In this document: piece by piece, positions 62,001-64,000 of the stretch
How the letters are laid out: every line of letters begins with the position of its first letter
How positions within the stretch are numbered: the first letter of the stretch is position 1
The notes under the pieces: model-generated
The model's input: the letters and a program-made list of their open reading frames with translations, nothing else
The model's database searches: none
What the model was told of the DNA's origin: nothing
Translations under genes and position numbers: made by a program
Source of the DNA: Paramecium octaurelia
Taxonomy: Eukaryota; Ciliophora; Oligohymenophorea; Peniculida; Parameciidae
Length of the DNA: 64,000 nt
Assembly (NCBI GenBank): GCA_905182995.1
Contig: CAJJDP010000015.1
Span: 496,001 to 560,000 of the forward strand
Direction: 5' to 3'

Positions 62001-64000
62001 TAAGATATTTAATGAGGAAGAATTGGACAATGTTTCTGAATATGGATATGGATTTTGGTGTAGATTTTTAACAAGGTATCCAACCTAACTTATTGAGGGA
62101 TTAAAAGCAGATTGGTCATTCATATCAAGATTGACTAAAAATTAAAATAAAGGAGACATGAATTATGGTGATAGAACTTTGGCTATTTGGTTGGGAAAGG
62201 GATTCTATCATTTCACTACTTATTCCCACAAATATGCTAATGTGGTTCATAATATTGATCATCCAGCAGATATTGAAGGTTTATGGACATTTATTTATTT
62301 TTCACACAATCTATACAAAAAGGAAAGTGTAGCCATGATTAAATTTGGAGAAGGTAAAGTAATCAAAGGAGTGATTCCAGCCATTCATTAAGCTCCAACC
62401 TTCTTGCAATTATATGTAGGTGGTAATAATATGAAATATCCTGCCTATAATGGTTAGTTTGCAGGTATATTGTTTTCCATTGGAGAAGGAATCTTCTTGT
62501 CTGATGAGAGTGATTTAATAAAATTGTTAGATAAATTGAAAAAACCAAATGATTATAGTTTGAAGTTGTCGACTAAAGATATGATTGCAAAACCCAAGTA
62601 ATCTTTTGTTGCTTAGGAAACAGTATTTGATGATGTCCCATTGGTTGGACAATATTCTTGGAGTGGTTGGTTTAAATGGAAATAGATGGGATAACAATTC
62701 CCTTGGTACCTGATGGTTAGATTAGCAATAATTAAGAATACTAGTGATATAAAATTATTGGGAGATAGAACCTTAATGGCATTTATGGGTCAAGGATACA
62801 TTCACTTTACAACTTATACTTATAAGAATATTTACGGAGAAGGAACACCTAATATTTGGTAGAACATTAATCATGATGGAGAACACATTTAGTGGCATTT
62901 TGTATATTTTGGCTATTCAAGAGCTTAAAAATTGGCTTATGGAAAAATCTATTTTGATGATAGGGTTGAGTCTGTTTCATTCAAAGATACTAATCATTTC
63001 GTTCCAAATTTATTTGCCTTAACAATAGGAAAGGATAAATGGTTTAATTAATACAATGGAGATATCGGATACTTTAGATTTAATGCAGGAGAAGGTGCTT
63101 TTTAAATGGAGAATCATGACAAGGCTGAGAATGATGCATTTGCATTCAAAATTGGAAGACTTTCAACTATCAATCCAAATAAACCTCCCCCTGAAGAAGT
63201 CCGAAAGCAAGAGTACTTTGACAATTCTTTGGATAGCGAAACAGTCTATACATTTGAGATTTCTAAAGATATTTACGAATAAAGTTCATTTTCACATGTT
63301 CCTGAAATAATAGGAGGAAGGGGAGAGATTACTAAAAATGACGAGTAAATTGAAGAGGAGAAAAAAGCAATTGAGAGATAAGAGTAGTAGCTGAAGAAAG
63401 AGGCCGAGAAGTTTTAGAATGAAAAATCAGTTGGAATCATTGAAAATCATTACTAGTTCCCTGATTAGGATAAACAAAGAGTGGTATCAGATGAAGCAGT
63501 TGATATTATTAAACCTCATTCAGAATAAACAAAGAAAGATGGAGATCCATCAAAATAAACATAATAGTAGTAGTAGTAGGAATATAAATCAGATTGGGAT
63601 GGATTAAGGTTCTATGGATATGGATTCTATTTGAGATATCTTACTATGTATCCACAATAATTGAGAGATGGTAAAAATGCCCCTTATTATTTCGTATCAC
63701 GATTAACTTGGAATCCTTAGCCTCAAGATATCGGTATGGGAGATAGAGTGCTGAGCATATTCTAAGGATAAGGATCATACAGTTTCCATACTCTAGATAA
63801 GCCATCCAATAATCCTAATTTAAGAACAATTATTCCATATGGTGATATCGAAGGAGTGTGGACATTTGTCTATTTCAGTTACTCTCAAGTCGATAAGAAG
63901 GCTGTGGCATTTATAAAGTATGATGACAGTGCTGAAATATACAGAAGGGACATTATTTGTAATCACGGGGATGTTGAATATTTAAAGCTGATGATTGGAG
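53014..64000 (+). CDS. Giant secreted repeat protein with lectin/LamG-like modules (3' partial)
   Basis: The frame runs from MKKLQVYFLLILMIAMTCNC (signal peptide) to the window edge with no TGA, giving about 3,646 residues so far. Introns are at 53327-53349 and 53589-53613 only. After a 260-residue helical N-domain it alternates two related modules of about 200 residues. Type A has EYGYGFWLRFLTLYPKRL, DAPWYFISRLT, MGDRLLAIWLG, FYHFTTC, DIEGVWTYIYYSY and GGNDQNRYPGFNG. Type B has YALSGWFKW, WHNLFRVQI, LGDRTLCMWIG, HFPTYTY, WHFIYFGYSR and YVGKDxxxPGFNGKIAYV. The strand pattern resembles concanavalin A-like/LamG folds. A 640-residue Gln/Thr/Asn-rich linker lies after the second pair. A surface or extracellular adhesive role is inferred. 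Confidence 0.82.
53824..56250 (+). repeat. Lectin-like module pairs 1 and 2
   Basis: The type A modules start near 53824 and 55153, and the type B modules near 54461 and 55793. They share the motifs YGYGxWLRF, SRLTSN, DRLLAIWLG, FYHFTTC and YPGFNG (A), and SGWFKW, DRTLCM, HFPTYTY, FVYFGY and VGKD (B). The repeat unit A+B is about 1.3 kb. Confidence 0.85.
56320..57060 (+). repeat. 21-bp minisatellite encoding KQxNQET heptads
   Basis: About 35 tandem units of 21 bases encode variants of K-Q-[VIT]-N-Q-E-T (for example KQVNQET, KQINQET, KQTTQET), with Gln coded by TAA, TAG or CAA. Heptad periodicity suggests a long helical or coiled-coil stalk. Units diverge at every position, so this is an old repeat and not an assembly stutter. 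Confidence 0.9.
57340..57990 (+). repeat. Second Thr/Gln/Asn-rich repeat block (TNETxQQ, QQTTQQNT)
   Basis: This block encodes degenerate heptads such as TNETVQQVNQTVQQ and a core of near-identical TTQQNTQQ units around 57755-57865. It lies in the same frame as the first block, separated by an acidic non-repeat segment (about 57060-57340). Thr/Asn richness would allow glycosylation if secreted. Confidence 0.85.
58231..63100 (+). repeat. Lectin-like module pairs 3 to 6
   Basis: The type A modules start near 58231, 59515, 60759 and 62033; the type B modules near 58880, 60137, 61385 and 62655. Spacing is regular at about 1.27 kb per pair. Pairs 5 and 6 resemble each other most (NEELD, EYGYGFW, GLKADWSFISRLTKN, HPADIEGLWTFI, EYSWSGWFKW), suggesting recent tandem duplication. 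Confidence 0.85.
63607..64000 (+). repeat. Seventh type A lectin-like module, cut by window end
   Basis: It begins RFYGYGFYLRYLTMYPQQLR, then NAPYYFVSRLTWN, MGDRVLSIFQGQG and DIEGVWTFVYFSYS, and is truncated at YLKLMIG. It is preceded by a charged coiled-coil linker (about 63300-63600) with Glu/Lys/Gln runs. Confidence 0.85.

Noticed and set aside
1-64000. CRISPR arrays, insertion sequences, bacterial operons, ribosome binding sites
   Set aside because: The genome is eukaryotic with spliceosomal introns and a ciliate code; no direct-repeat/spacer array or IS-like ends were seen.
1-64000. tRNA and rRNA genes
   Set aside because: I saw no cloverleaf with a GTTCRANNC-type T-loop box and no rRNA core motif; this is an eye search only.

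Overview
The window looks like a piece of a Paramecium macronuclear scaffold. It is very AT-rich. Long reading frames run straight through TAA and TAG, which must be read as glutamine, and every gene I could close ends in TGA. The frames are joined by tiny GT..AG introns, mostly 19-34 nt and often 22-26 nt. Genes are packed densely on both strands, often tens of bases apart. All CDS entries were translated by eye with the ciliate code (TGA the only stop), and intron chains were accepted only when the spliced length was a multiple of three.

Left part (1-15,250): the 3' part of a LOTUS/OST-HTH protein ending in 322 uninterrupted glutamines; a kinase-like protein without visible catalytic residues; a copine; a coiled-coil protein; a calcium-dependent-type protein kinase whose first two thirds appear twice around a single N; a PHO80-like cyclin; a MIOS-like GATOR2 component without its usual beta-propeller; and a second cyclin.

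Middle (15,400-40,400): mitochondrial EF-G1, ribosomal protein eS10, the large subunit of ribonucleotide reductase, a full TBC1D31/WDR67 homologue, a multidomain adenylate kinase-like protein, an UBTD-type ubiquitin-like protein, a multi-membrane RING protein, a trichocyst matrix protein, PEX11, a Q-rich putative DNA-binding protein and a mitochondrial carrier, with several uncharacterised proteins between them.

Right part (40,400-64,000): a poorly resolved membrane-protein gene inside a second exact duplication around a single N; an acid-ceramidase/NAAA-like hydrolase with Ser at the expected nucleophile position; a MEKK-type kinase with an MGCC lipid-anchor start; an HTH protein; an NRF-6-like acyltransferase; a four-helix membrane protein; and, filling the last 11 kb and running off the edge, one giant secreted protein. 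That protein has at least 13 copies of a lectin/LamG-like module and two long heptad linkers, and is the most striking object here.

The genes do not form an operon. Cilium, centrosome or cortex links (TBC1D31, adenylate kinase, trichocyst protein), cell-cycle and DNA-synthesis genes (two cyclins, RNR) and signalling kinases are interleaved, as is usual in ciliate somatic chromosomes. The two N-flanked duplications are almost certainly assembly artefacts, so true coordinates beyond each are about 1.3 kb shorter.
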